Source: Rhizoclosmatium globosum (lineage: Eukaryota > Chytridiomycota > Chytridiomycetes > Chytridiales > Chytriomycetaceae). Taken from it: DNA of 52,969 bases. A model generated the notes under the pieces. It worked only from the letters and a program-made list of their open reading frames with translations, searched no databases and was not told the origin of the DNA. Where the stretch lies: positions 1 to 52,969 of the forward strand of contig MCGO01000244.1 of the NCBI GenBank assembly GCA_002104985.1, written 5' to 3'. Position numbers and translations under genes: made by a program. This document shows positions 12,777 through 23,922 of the stretch, piece after piece. Position 1 is the stretch's first letter, and each line of letters opens with the position of its first letter.

Positions 12777-12917
12777 TCAAAGGTGGAGGTTGGTGCTCAT
12801 AAAACCAGAAGTGGTGAACAATGGCGCAGCAGTGGCAGGGGTTGAAGTTTTAACGGCTGGTTGAGCAACTGGCTTCTGGACTGGAGCAGTGGTGGTGGTG
12901 GTTTGAGCTTCTGGCAT
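12777..12917 (-). CDS. Very small protein, type B, copy 1
   Basis: 46 residues, beginning MPEAQTTTTTAPVQKPVAQ and ending FMSTNLHL. The middle is Thr/Pro/Ala-rich with no predicted fold. It pairs with the neighbour starting at 13571: both begin MPxAQ, contain QKPVA, and end F-M-x(3)-[NI]-H-L with the same final bases CACCTTTGA. The start codon at 12915-12917 is supported by that alignment. A TATA-like box (12996-12986 on the gene strand) and an AACCCTAG motif precede it. No family known to me matches. Confidence 0.58.
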   Translation of the reverse strand: MPEAQTTTTTAPVQKPVAQPAVKTSTPATAAPLFTTSGFMSTNLHL

Positions 12918-12985
12918 TTTTGGATCAAGATATTGAGACTTTTTGCGAGGAGCTTTGATGAAGGAACACAAGGGTATTCAAAATG

Positions 12986-13022
12986 CCCTTTTGTACTCCA
13001 TTTCGATATCGAAAAACCCTAG
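12986..13022 (-). promoter_or_regulatory. TATA-like box and telobox-like motif of the 12917 small gene
   Basis: GTACAAAAGGG on the gene strand (12996-12986) lies 79 bases from the ATG. AACCCTAG on the plus strand (13015-13022) lies about 20 bases further upstream. Confidence 0.48.
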
Positions 13023-13415
13023 TTTTAAAATCCCGATCTTGATTTAAGTGGTCGCGATTCGTGGAATCCAACAGGCGCGTGCATCCGTTTCCGTGCTTCC
13101 CGCCAATAAAAAAACGAGGGTTGGAAAGCGACAGATTTAACGATAAGCAAGTGCAAAGTTCGTTGAAGGCACACGTGTAAAGGGGTATGAGGCTGGGCGG
13201 TTGATATTCCAAGTCTTCGTTAACTCGAAGGGTTCATCGACGAGGACTTAATGCCAACTACGTTCGTTCCCAATAAAGTTGTGGGTGATTCATTATATAT
13301 ACAGAAAGGGATGATGAAGTTTTATTGCGAATCACGATTATGAAATGAATATATGAATCAAAATGGACGAAATGCGCCCTGTTGTAAGAGACTGCTCGAT
13401 GTCTCATTGAGAGAA

Positions 13416-13571
13416 TCAAAGGTGGATGGTAGCGTTCATGAATGGTGAGTTTGTTGAGAAAACTTGAACTGGTTCAGTGGCTGGCTTCGTTGGAACAGGA
13501 GTTGTGGCAGGAGCAACTGGCTTCTGGATCTTTGGGGTAACAGTAATGGTATCGTTTTGAGCTCCTGGCAT
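13416..13571 (-). CDS. Very small protein, type B, copy 2
   Basis: 51 residues, starting MPGAQNDTITVTPKIQKPVA and ending PFMNATIHL. I found this frame by alignment with the type B gene just downstream at 12777-12917. It has the same MPxAQ start, QKPVA core, Thr/Pro-rich middle and terminal HL-stop. No signal peptide or known domain is seen. A TATA-like box lies 63 bases upstream of the ATG, with an AACCCTA motif beyond it. The two genes are tandem duplicates about 500 bases apart. Function unknown. Confidence 0.58.
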   Translation of the reverse strand: MPGAQNDTITVTPKIQKPVAPATTPVPTKPATEPVQVFSTNSPFMNATIHL

Positions 13572-13624
13572 ATTGTTTTTGATGTAGTGGTGAATGATTT
13601 GAGTGGATGGAACGGATCAAGACT

Positions 13625-13659
13625 CCTTTTGTATTCCGGATTTCACATCAGAACCCTAT
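13625..13659 (-). promoter_or_regulatory. TATA-like box and telobox-like motif of the 13571 small gene
   Basis: ATACAAAAGG on the gene strand (13634-13625) lies 63 bases upstream of the ATG. AACCCTAT on the plus strand (13652-13659) lies upstream, at the same spacing as the copy at 12986-13022. Confidence 0.48.
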
Positions 13660-13831
13660 TTTTGAAGGCTGCACATGTTCGTTGTCATTGCACGTGTTTT
13701 GATATCAGAGTTCATTGACCTCGGAGTTGACGGATGAGGTTCAAGTTGTTCCATTCAATGTGTGTTCAGGCTCTGGACCGGAAACGATGGAAGGAACTAC
13801 GGATGCAGTAACGAATAAGATTCAAGAAAAG

Positions 13832-13951
13832 CTAGGGTTTTCACTGTTTTCGCTGTCGTGGTGGAGTGACAGCCGCCACGCTCCCCTTCATCAAATTAGG
13901 GTTGTTTCTTGACGATCCCGGAGTCCACGAATCCTGAAAACACATAAAACC
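13832..13951 (+). promoter_or_regulatory. TATA-like box and two telobox-like motifs of the 14009 small gene
   Basis: CTAGGGTT (13832-13839) and TTAGGGTT (13896-13903) precede CATAAAACC (13943-13951), which lies 66 bases before the ATG at 14009. Orientation and order match the promoters of the minus-strand copies. Confidence 0.48.
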
Positions 13952-14008
13952 GGACCGTTCCTTCACTTCTCCCTTCACCAAAACAACCTCCAAACAAAAC
14001 AAAATCAA

Positions 14009-14230
14009 ATGCCAGGCCAAATTGAATCTGCTGCTGCCCACGACATCTTCCTCCAAATGAAGCTTGCCCAAGAGGAAAAGAAGGCTGCTTCCATCAAATC
14101 GAGCAACTCAATCAAGACATCGACTGAATCCATCAAGAGTATTTCTGCCAGCCAAAAGACGAAGGTTGGGGGATCTCCATTGGTCTTTGAGACTGCAACT
14201 CCTCAGTTGTTCCAAAGCAGATTCTTGTAA
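14009..14230 (+). CDS. Very small protein, type A, copy 2
   Basis: 73 residues, starting MPGQIESAAAHDIFLQMKLA. A Ser/Lys-rich middle follows, and it ends TPQLFQSRFL. The N-terminal 20 residues match the copies starting at 12419 and 23534, and the last residues (F-x-S-R-[FY]-L) match the 23534 copy. No known domain, signal or membrane segment is seen. It points opposite to the three small genes to its left, so the cluster is partly head to head. Both ends conserved with a variable Ser-rich middle suggests that the termini carry the function. That function is unknown. Confidence 0.62.
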   Translation: MPGQIESAAAHDIFLQMKLAQEEKKAASIKSSNSIKTSTESIKSISASQKTKVGGSPLVFETATPQLFQSRFL

Positions 14231-14404
14231 ATCCCAGTCTGCTCTTGTTGATCCATCTCTGCATTGTATTTATCCTTCTCAATTGACACGGCACTAATAT
14301 TGCTGCCATAATAAAAAAGCATACATTCATCATAAACTTGTTTCTTCCTTTCCAATCAGAAGTTTGTTCTGTCCATACACATGTATTTGCACCAGAAAAC
14401 GTTA

Positions 14405-17400
14405 TTAAAAGAGAACCATCGAAGGAGGTGCTTTGAGGAAGGCCCACTGTTCTTCATACTTCTGCCAAACTGTCCAACCCAACGCTTCAACAAGTGTCTG
14501 CTTGAGAGAAACCAGCTCCTTGTAAATCGCACCTTTCTCGCCGTCTGTGCTAATATTCTTTGAATCTCCCAAGTACTTGTTGACAACCTTCAAAGCATTC
14601 GCTGTCGACCCCTTATACTTCAATCGCCAAGCCCACAAATTAACATATTTCCCGTCGGTAGTTGCCAACCACTGCGACAACTGCACCAACGCCTCGTCAA
14701 ACAAAGTCTCCACTTTCTCTTTCTCCTCAGTCGAAACCAAAATCGCATTCTTGGCAAGACGTGCCTTCCAAACCAAAGCGAGGACAACCGCTGCCTTTTG
14801 TGCATCCATTTCCTTCTTTTTAGATTTTGCAGCATCACCACCGGCAGCCAAGTCGACTTTCAGGCCAAGGTACACAGCCAAAGCTGTCAAGTCAATCACA
14901 CTTCCATCCAAAACAGAGTCACATGCTTTTGCAAGTGCATCAACCGCTGCTCCAGTAACACCCTTCTCTCCACCATCAGCTTTCAACAGCTTCTCATAAT
15001 CAGAAACAGTAGCCTCAAGTTTGGCGACAAGGAACGGAACATGCGTCTTCCACTGCTCGTCAAGTTTCGCAATAAGAGCGTCTCGCTTTTCACCAGCTGG
15101 GAGTTTCTTGATGTATCCGATTTGGAGGTCGCGTTCCTCTTCCTTCAGCTTTTGTTCAACGTCTTCGTCTTCTGGCTTCTTTTCAGCTTCGGGTTTGCTG
15201 AGGATTGGCGTGACGGCGTCAGTAGGCGTCGCATCCTTTTTGGGTTCAGATGGGGGCACGAGGTACGAAGCAGTGAATAGGTCGATATTCGAGTCGCTGC
15301 TACTGTCGGTGACTTTGAACTTTCCAGTGAGTACATCACCAGGTTGTGCGTGCTTTGGAATGTCATCGGATCCGGCAGCAGAGAGCCAGAATGTTGCACC
15401 TTCTCCACGCTTCAAGGAAGTCTTATCGAAAGTTGGACCTGATCCTGTAATGGCTCCAGCGAGGGTTTTGTATGACGTGAGCGTGATCGATTTCTTCAAG
15501 TCAAAGTTAACAAGGAGCTAAACGCGGAAGGTAAGATACAGCCATTGATCACATAAAAAAGAACTCAACTGGCGTCGATTTAAACTTCTCCAAGGTCAAG
15601 ATATCAGGCGAAACAATCTGCATTCGAGCAGTATAAGTCCCCTCCTTCAACTTAACCTTGTTCACTTTCGCATGATGCGAGCTCTGAAGTGTTTGCTTAT
15701 CATCGTAAACTAAAGCGCACCATATTAACACCCCAAACCTCACACGAAAGAGTAAACTCAACTCATAAACAATACACTCTCAAACACAGAATCATAAATT
15801 CCGTTCAACGAGTTTGGATACAACGGCGTAACGTTTCCTTCCTCTGCAACCTTGAACGTGTATCCCAACACCAACTGGAACAACTGTCGACCATCTGGCA
15901 ACACGTCTCTTCCACGTCGCGCAATGCTGATATTCGCTTCAGTTGGTCTGATGGTCTTCAGAAGTCCGTTCAATACGACCGAAACAGCAGCGATGCTTTC
16001 GTTGCGAAGACGCGCAGTAAGGTCGCATCGAGTGAAGGTTGAGTTTCCTGTTGTGAGAGAAATACGGTCTCCACCAGCTCTAGTTCCAAACGATGCAGCT
16101 GGGTTTGACGAGGCTGTCAATTCCAAGCCGTGGAATTCAAATTCGCAGGAAATAGTTGTGGGGTCCAATGCAGACCAGTTTTGGCATAGGAGCAACTGGG
16201 TCAGGCGTTTAGTTCACATCTTCGAGATTAATTTGATTGTTTACCTCTGCAACCTTCCCTTGAACGACCTTAATAGTCTTGCTCCACTTGAAGTCGTCAT
16301 TTTCCACTCCAGAATCAGTGTTGCTCATTTGAACGCGCCATCTCGAGTCATATTCGTCAACCGGAGTTTGTTGATTCAATTGTCCAAACTGAATCATGAA
16401 GAGAGAGTTTCCAAGTCTCTGCTTGCTCTTGATTGTAATCGCTGCAAGAAAGAGAGCATTAGGTGAAGCGAAATGTGAGTTCCGAACTTACTAGCAAAGT
16501 TTGCGCCCAAAGGAACATCCAGCTACAAACAAAAATCAATCAAAACACCCGAAAATACGATAAAGAGACTCACATAACGTCTCTGAACAACTCCACTGTC
16601 AAACTGCAAATCCGTAAACCGTCTCACACCCTCCTCGCCTTCCTTCCCACCTTCCTTCTCGGTCTTACAAACAGTCACAGGAACGCGGAAACACTCTCCA
16701 ACACCATCCACAACACCCTTGATGTACCCATAATGCAGCCCTGGCGCCAACTCGCGCGGATCAACACGAACAGCAAAGTCTCGTCCACCATTAGGAATTC
16801 GAACAAACTCTGGAGCCGTGATCCACGATTCTGAAGGAGTCAGAGTCACGTGCGCGTCAAATGCGAGTTGGTGTGTTGCTGTCGCCGGGTTCTTCGTGTT
16901 TGAGAAGACGGGTTTGATTGAGATTGAGAGGTTGTGTGCGGTTGTTGTTTCGGATACTTCGCGGAGGTAGATACCTCGGCCTCTGTTTAGGCCTTGTACG
17001 TTGATCTAGTGGGATTGTGGTGTTGGTATTAGATTGAGGGTACGAGGAAGAACGTGGGGGGTGTCGTACATCATACAAGACGTCTAAACACTGTCTCAAA
17101 CTCTCTCCCTTCTTGAGTTCTTCCCACGCGTCAACAACTTGCACAAGTCCAACGCTGAACGCGTCACCAAACTGTTTACTCGTTGTTCTCAGTGCGTTTC
17201 CGACGCGGTACGCTGTGTACTTGATATCAGATTGTTTCAACGCGGAAACAAGGAGCGATACGCATCCTGCGGCGTTAGGACACGCCATGGATGTTCCGTT
17301 CATGAGCTTGTTAAAGTCTTTTGTGTATTCAGGGACAGACGTGATTGCGGCTCCAGGTGCGTAAATGTCTACACCGACAGCACCGTCGAGGGTTGGGCCT

Positions 17401-19077
17401 TGAGATGTGAACGAGAAGTGACCATCACGGACAGTGGAGAGCATGGCGTACATGTCTTGTTGCATTTGCTTCGAGACGTACGCACCGACTGTGATGACAC
17501 CAGAGTTTCCGGCGGGGTGGGAGAGGGAGGAGAGGATTGGACCGGCGTTTCCGGCGGAGGACACAAAGAGGGTGTTGTTCTCGTTAATGACTACGTCTTT
17601 GATGAGTTCGGTGAATCGACCGTAGTCGTACTGTGTTGTTGTTGTGAAGTTGAGTGTGGATACAGACTGGAATATGATGACTTACAGTTCCGGCATACTC
17701 TCCATAACTGATGTTGACGACATCTGGTTTAAGTCTCGCCAATTCAATCGCGGCACGAACAAGACTCTGACTCGTTTCTCCAGACCCGAAACGACCATCT
17801 CCAATCATGAGAGAAATGAGCTGGGCACCTGGCGCGACCCCATTCGCACCAGGAGAAGATGCATCAGGGAAATGAGCAGCAGCGATGGCAGCAACATGCG
17901 TTCCGTGAGATCCAGAAGGAACCACGATACTGTTGTTACGATTTCAGTCAACTATACCAAAGATTCAAATACTAACCTGACCAAATCCCCACTATCCAAC
18001 ACATTCACACCATAGTTAAGTTTGGAGTCCTCCCCGAAAGACGCATACTTCTTGCCAACACTGTACGGTTCCAACAAGACAGTCTTTTCCAAATCACCGG
18101 AACAGCTGACGTCAACGGCAACCCACCACTTTCCAGAGCCTTCAGTTTCTTCAAAAGAAATGACGTCAAAGACGAGGCCGGGGTCTTTCCAATCTTTAAT
18201 GTAATCCTTCAATAGCTCGATTTGAGTTTGGAGGTCGGCACGGGCAGCCAAGAGCGGTTGGTGCTCTGGATTTTCTTGAGATAACTTTGGGTGAAGAGAT
18301 TCGTGGGTTGAAAGAGCAGTCAGAGCTTGAGTAAGAAGAGTGTTGTTTGCCTTTTCTGAAGTATTTGAGATTCCATCAGCCTTCACTCACGCATGAATAG
18401 ATGCAACAAACCAGCATCCTCCTTCCTTTTCTTTCCAGTTTGATTCAAGACTTCACGCGGAAACAACCCTTGAGACGCCTGTTTCCAACCAACTCTGTAT
18501 TTTCCAGACGAAGGAACGGGCCATGAATCTGGAATTACGAGAGTGCGTCCAGTGAGACCCTTGACAGTTTTGATTGTTTTTGGAGGAGGAGTTTCATCGG
18601 AAGAGTCGGAAGCGGAAGGAGAGAGGGTAGTGACTGTCATGAGAGATGGTTCAAGGGTAGTTGACATGTCCACGTCACCGGATCTGTTTTATAACATTAA
18701 TTACATGCATTTGATGAAGGGGGAAGCTTAGGGGGGAAAGGGGGCAAGAAGCAGCTCACCCGGAACAGTCAATCAGTTCAATCAGTTTCACTTCGCCCGT
18801 CGTTGTTGTCTGCATTCCCGGCGCACCAGGGTCGATTCCGGTGTCGAGAACCGCGATGACAGCGCCGCGTCCTTCGAAAGAGTTAGCTCAGTCTCGGCTT
18901 TGAAACCTGGTTCAAACCATCAAATGTTGGATTCTGAAGAAGGTTTAGTTGGCGGGTTCCTCGTTGGCGAATTAAATACCTGAGAAAGGAACAAGGACGA
19001 TTGCGTAACCTGGTTCGATTGGGTGGGATTAGGTGAGATGTAAGTGGAGATGGAGGGTGAGGCACCTCTGTTTCCAT
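14405..19077 (-). CDS. TPP2: Tripeptidyl-peptidase II (subtilisin-like serine exopeptidase)
   Basis: A multi-exon gene encoding a very large cytosolic peptidase that removes N-terminal tripeptides from oligopeptides made by the proteasome. The catalytic Asp is in AVLDTGIDPGAPGMQ (about 18870-18830), the His in GSHGTHVAAIAAAHFP (about 17910), the oxyanion Asn region is SSAGNAGP (17560), and the Ser is in GTSMACPNAAG (17295). The usual TPPII insert lies between Asp and His. The C-terminal beta-rich and helical regions continue to FLKAPPSMVLF at 14405. Length and order fit the family. The 5' end is uncertain. The frame before NPTFDG fits best if a short intron ends at CTTCTTCAG and an even shorter first exon starts at the ATG near 19077. 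Introns are short; all three catalytic residues are present. Confidence 0.92.
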
Positions 19078-19304
19078 TTGAAATATATTAATTTAATGAA
19101 CGGAAGGCCGGTAAATTCTCATCATTTTATCTCTTCTTCATCGTATCGCTAATGTGTTTTCACTTTTGAAGGGCACAGCCCTTCTCAGACGGAGTTCCAA
19201 AAAAGTTAAAAAGCAAAACATATATTTGATAGAATGACGATCGATGTACTATAAAACGTTAAAATGTGAAATAAAAAGCAAACTAATGGCTCAAATTGAA
19301 ATCC

Positions 19305-22300
19305 TCATAGCAAGATTGCGGCGGCTACAGCAGCAAGAGCAGAAATAACAGTAGAACGTGCTCCGCCAATAACTACATTGAATCTTGTTGAAACTTGAGT
19401 CTTGGAAAGTGTCGTGGAGTCAACCCTTTGCTCAAGGACGGAGACAGTAGTAGGTGCGGCACTTGTTACAGTCTTGATTGCAAGGTTATTGGCACTGACG
19501 GTCTTCAATTCAGAATATGTAGACAAAAGAGTCTTCGCTATGGTGGCCGTAGAAGCGACAGAAGCCAAAGAAGAGTCCATTGTGACGGAATATTCGGTAG
19601 TTAACACGGAGGAGACTGTAGAAGTACCCAAACCCGTAGTAACAGATACAGAGGTTGGCACCTGATTGGTGCTTGAAGCGTATGAAGACGTAATTCCATT
19701 CGAGGAGACAGACGTTTCGGTCGCAACACTGGCACGTTTGTTGACAACCCCAACTCCATTTACCACCACAAACCCCACATTTTCAACTGCTCGCTTTCCT
19801 CCAATAGCTTCAACACCGAAAACAATAGAAGCGACAGCAGCATGTTCCGAATACACTGACACAATCAATTTCGTTCCCGCACTGTCCAACTGCATCGCAA
19901 ACCATTCGCTCTTGTACGACGCATCCAAAACGTAACTGAACCCAACACCCCCTGAATTCGAAAAAGATACTGTCTTGATGGTGATAGAACAAGTCACGTC
20001 GTTGTACACTTGAATGTCTTGTGCAGACGGCATTCCAGTAAACTAGTCATACATTAATACAAAATTTCCGAGGATGTATACTCGGACTTCATTTAGGTGC
20101 CGCCTTTGGGAATTTGTCTGTCTGTCTGTCTGTCTGTCTGTCCCCACCTCAGTTTCACGTCAAATGAGATCCCGTCGCCAAAAAATCAAGCCTGTCCCTC
20201 CATCTTGAATTATAAAATGGTGATATTCATTTGCATCGTTTGCACAAATTTATTTTGAAATTGATGGATTATTGAGGCGGCGGTGGAGGGATTTTCGGAA
20301 CATACCTTAACAAAAGAAAATGGTCTTTGCGAATTACTGAAAATCCCCACGTTGGGTTCTGGCGGTGGCCAGCGAAAGGCTTTTCATCAAATAAAAACCA
20401 AGAGTTATGATGAGGAAGAGTACTTCTATTCATTTGCAGAAACATCCAAAACTTGACTCCACCAAAAAGCCTTTCCCAACACTGAAATCAAGCGCAATCG
20501 ATCGAATTGGATTCAAAGAAGGCGTGTAGGAAATGTGGGCCAATGTCGTCAAGGATTGGAGGTACAGTTGTGTTGTGTGCAAACTGACCAATCTAATCAA
20601 TTGACACGGACACAGTGCGACCCTTAAATTCTACTCAGGTTTTCTCTATTGTTAGGAAAGAATGCGGCTGAAAGTTGAAGGCGATAGGAGCTGTGGGTCA
20701 AAGGGAATGTGGAGTTGAGTACTTACTTCATCACAACACACTCATCTTACCTCCATTTACCTCCAAACTTGCAGAGCGTTTCCTCATAGTTGTTTCGCTA
20801 CTCTCCGTTGAATTCGACGTTGCTGGCATATCTGTGTAAAACGTGAGTACACTAGTGACCTCAACACACTCGTACACTCGTCTTACCTCCATAACTCGCA
20901 GAGCATTCCCTCGTAGCTGTATCGATACTCTTTGTAAAATTCAAAGCAGATGATTGCGACGGAATCGTGTCATACTTTTCATACTTGCAGAACAACATAA
21001 TAAACAATAGATATTCAAGGAACTCCCTAGTGTATCGCTAAGTCCTATGGAGTCCACATGTAGAATTCAATGGCACTAAATAAAGAAGAAATAAAAAAAT
21101 CCGAGGACCTAACCAAAGCTTCGTTGCAAAAATGAAGCACAAAGTCATACCTTATATTGCGTGCTCGTAATCAAGACCACAACTGCATTAGATCCACTCC
21201 CAAACGCAGCTCCCAGAAACGTAACTGGCGCGTCGCCTGGACGGATCGGCTCCGTGATTTGAAAGAGGGATGAACTGACTTGGTTCGCGTTGAGTTGGTT
21301 GAGAGAGCCGGGAACGAGGGAATTCAGGGTGGCGATGATTTCAGTTGCATCTCCAGAATATTTTTGCATAGGGGCAATGGATGGAATTGGGCCGTCGGCA
21401 ATGGCAGAGAAGAGTGGTGATGGCGATTGTGTTGTACACGTGGATGCAGAAGTGGAAATTGGGGCAGGAGACGAGACTGTTGATGTGGTGAATGAGATTG
21501 TTGATGATTTTCCTGTCAATGCTGTGTATCCAGATGAGGTAAAATCAGAGAGGGAGAAAGTGGTCGATGGATTCAAATTTATGGTGGATCCAGATTCTGT
21601 TGTGCTTCCAGACGTTGCAGTTGTTGGCAAAGTGCTGGTGGAAGTTGTAGAAGACGAAGTCAATGCTGATGTGGTCGTGCTTGACGAAGCTGACGTTGTC
21701 GAACTTGTTGTTGAACTTGTTGTTGAAGAAGTGGAAGACGAAGAAGAAGAAGAAGTGGGCGAAGAGGTAGAAGTCGTGGTCGTACTTGTTGAAGTCGACG
21801 AGGACGTTGGAATGGATGCAACCGAAGTAGTGCTTGTGCTTGTCGACGACGCAGTCGTCGAGGATGAAGTCGAAGTTGATACAGTCGAAGTTGTGCTTGT
21901 AGTGCTGGTTGTTGTTGCGTGGTTTGGGCACTTCGAGTTTGGCTTGGAATTGTTGATAAAACAGTTACCCCTGAAATCATAAGTTCCAGGAAACCCAGGA
22001 TAGCTTACAGAGCAATTGTTAGTTTTCGTTGCGTCATAAAAAATTTCCAAGCTTACTGCGCCGGAAGATATGTTCCATCTCCTATAAGGTTTCCATCAAG
22101 ATACAAGTACTGGACAGTCAAGGGAAACTTCGGGAACGGTCCATAAAATAACCCGTTCCTAATGGATCTGCAAAAAAAAGGACCGAATCCCCATCATGAG
22201 ATTATTTCATTCCTTGGACCTCACTCACATGTACTCGAGGTTTGGCACGCTGGTGAAGTCAGGCAAAACCGAATTCACAGTGGAACCAATCAATTCGCTA

Positions 22301-22590
22301 TTTTTTCACCGAAAGTGTGATATGAGCCCAAGATGGTACACAACCAACCAAACCGGCGAAAAAAATCACACTCACAATCCTGTGAAAGCGCCGCCAGATC
22401 CATCACAGTGAATAGAAAGGGTCCCGCCTCCGAGATGTGGGAAGTCTGTGCTTGATGAAGGACAGCATACGGCGGTTGGGTCGTTGAAGATTTCGGGCCA
22501 GATTGCGTTCAGAGCTTTACAGGGCTCAGTGGCGGCGGCTGCCATAGATAGCAGCCCATTCAAGACAAGAAGGTAAAACGTCAAATGCAT
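19305..22590 (-). CDS. Secreted LRR and Ser/Thr-rich cell-surface protein, copy B
   Basis: The ATG at 22588-22590 begins a signal peptide (MHLTFYLLVLNGLLSMAAAA), followed by a Cys-rich cap (CKALNAIWPEIF). Short exons give one or two LRR units (LPDFTSVPNLEYM; VQYLYLDGNLIGDG), then GNCFINNSKPNSKCPN and a Ser/Thr stalk (about 21900-21500). The family block LNANQVSSSLFQITEPIR follows (21300-21230). After a 1.1-kb intron comes the segment ending VGFVVVNGVGVVNK and a second Ser/Thr stretch. The C-terminus has small residues (GGAR) followed by a hydrophobic tail (VISALAAVAAAILL), which resembles a GPI-anchor signal. An intact reading frame across the last exon makes this the reference for the damaged copies A and C. 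A wall or surface protein is inferred. Confidence 0.75.
20046..21150 (-). other. Unusually long intron of copy B
   Basis: Flanked by a good donor (GTATGACTTTG, gene strand) after ...STQYK and an acceptor ending GACTAG before FTGMPSAQD. About 1.1 kb, against 50-60 bp for most introns here. It holds a TGTC microsatellite and two diverged copies of a roughly 100-base block (20735-20830 and 20865-20960), each containing CTTACCTCCAT and GCAGAGC. No intact gene is seen inside; it may be inserted or degraded sequence. Confidence 0.55.
20115..20142. repeat. TGTC tetranucleotide microsatellite
   Basis: About seven tandem TGTC units, ending in TCCCCACC, inside the long intron of the LRR copy B gene. 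Confidence 0.9.
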
Positions 22591-23273
22591 TCCGCGGGCA
22601 GTTATGTGGCTGGTAGTAAGGGTTTGGGTCTGGATCTCGTTTTTTGGTGGATCGATTTTGGGAAATTTTTTTTTGCGGGCTTGGTTCTCGATGTTAACCA
22701 CTGTTTGTATTTTAGTAAGACATATTTCCCCAACTATAACGACGAATAAAATCAAAAGCGTTGTTTCGGGTCTTTAGGATAATGCTCTTCAAGCAAGGTT
22801 GCAGCCGATTTGTTTGAAAAGATACAGCGATAGAGTGATTGGAACCTACCACAACTTTAAATCTAGTTAACACTGTCTGGGTTTGAGAAACTGGTGTCAA
22901 GAGACACCATCTTGGGACCAGAAGAAGTATTGGAAATATCGATCATTGTTATAGAAAGTAGATTCAGAAGCAAAAGAAGCTTCCGCTAAAGACGATGATA
23001 TGATATATCTTGTGAAAGTGGTCAAAGACGTGAGAATAGAGGCAGCCTGTTTGCAAACATGTCACATTGTTGCCCAACTCACACCGCCGAAAAAGGTCTA
23101 GACTTGATATGATTGAAAAAGGACTATAGCAAGAAAATAGTGCTGAATTTTTCAAAAGAAATGGTGGGTTGAAATAGTCAATAAAAGTAAGATGCAGAGA
23201 ATGGGTTTATTTGGGTTTGCACATTGATTGATGCAACATAATTAAGGTACTAAAAAAACAATAAAGAGAGAGT

Positions 23274-23534
23274 TCAAAGATATCTACTAGTAAACATAGC
23301 AGGAGTAGTTGTTGTAAACACATTCGGCCTGGCATCTCTCATAGTCTGTGTTGAAGCTTCAAAGATGGAAGGAGAAGTGACAGAAGATGTAGTTATCGAC
23401 GGAGTCTTGAGAGAACTTGTAGTCGAGATGACGGATCCAGACTCCTTGTTTCTGAGTGCTGCCTTTTCCTTCCTTGCAATCTTCATTTGGAGGAAAGTGT
23501 CGAGAGCGATGGCGGAGTCGATTGGGCCTGGCAT
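23274..23534 (-). CDS. Very small protein, type A, copy 3
   Basis: 86 residues, starting MPGPIDSAIALDTFLQMKIA and ending TPAMFTSRYL. The middle is Ser/Thr-rich. It is the longest type A copy, about 9 kb from the others. The ATG at 23532-23534 is fixed by alignment to the 12419 and 14009 copies. The upstream TATA-like and AACCCTAA boxes match those copies in order and distance. No recognised domain; function unknown. Confidence 0.6.
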   Translation of the reverse strand: MPGPIDSAIALDTFLQMKIARKEKAALRNKESGSVISTTSSLKTPSITTSSVTSPSIFEASTQTMRDARPNVFTTTTPAMFTSRYL

Positions 23535-23595
23535 TTTGTAGGGTTTCCTTGTTTATTTTCTTGGTGGGTAAGGAGAGAAGGGGGCTGTGGGTTCT

Positions 23596-23662
23596 CCTTT
23601 TTATGGTTTTGTGATTGAAACGTTGGGAGATGTTCGACATCTGTTCGAACAGGAAACCCTAA
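23596..23662 (-). promoter_or_regulatory. TATA-like box and telobox-like motif of the 23534 small gene
   Basis: CATAAAAAGG on the gene strand (23605-23596) lies 71 bases from the ATG. AACCCTAA on the plus strand (23655-23662) lies about 50 bases further upstream. Confidence 0.48.
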
Positions 23663-23922
23663 ATTACACCCGAGCGAATCCGTATGAATGGAAGACAGTG
23701 TGAACATCGTTCCATTAAGATTGAAGCCGTGGCTTGGGTGTTTATTTGTATGGTGAATGAATGTCTCCTGTTTGTAATACGAAGCAGTTTGAAGTAGATC
23801 CATTTTGAAATGCGCACAAACTTTATTTTGCATCTGTTTTTCTTTTTTAATGTATTTTCTTTTTATAGAATCCTCTCTGCTTACATCTCCACTATTCAGC
23901 ACCGATTTCCTAGTCTGCGTTT

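Noticed and set aside
20115..20142. TGTC repeat as a possible CRISPR or satellite array
   Set aside because: A simple microsatellite without spacers.
21290..21982. Long plus-strand open frame rich in Val, Glu and Asp
   Set aside because: It is the antisense of the Ser/Thr-rich stalk of LRR copy B. Such repeats force open frames on the opposite strand, and no start context or domain is present.
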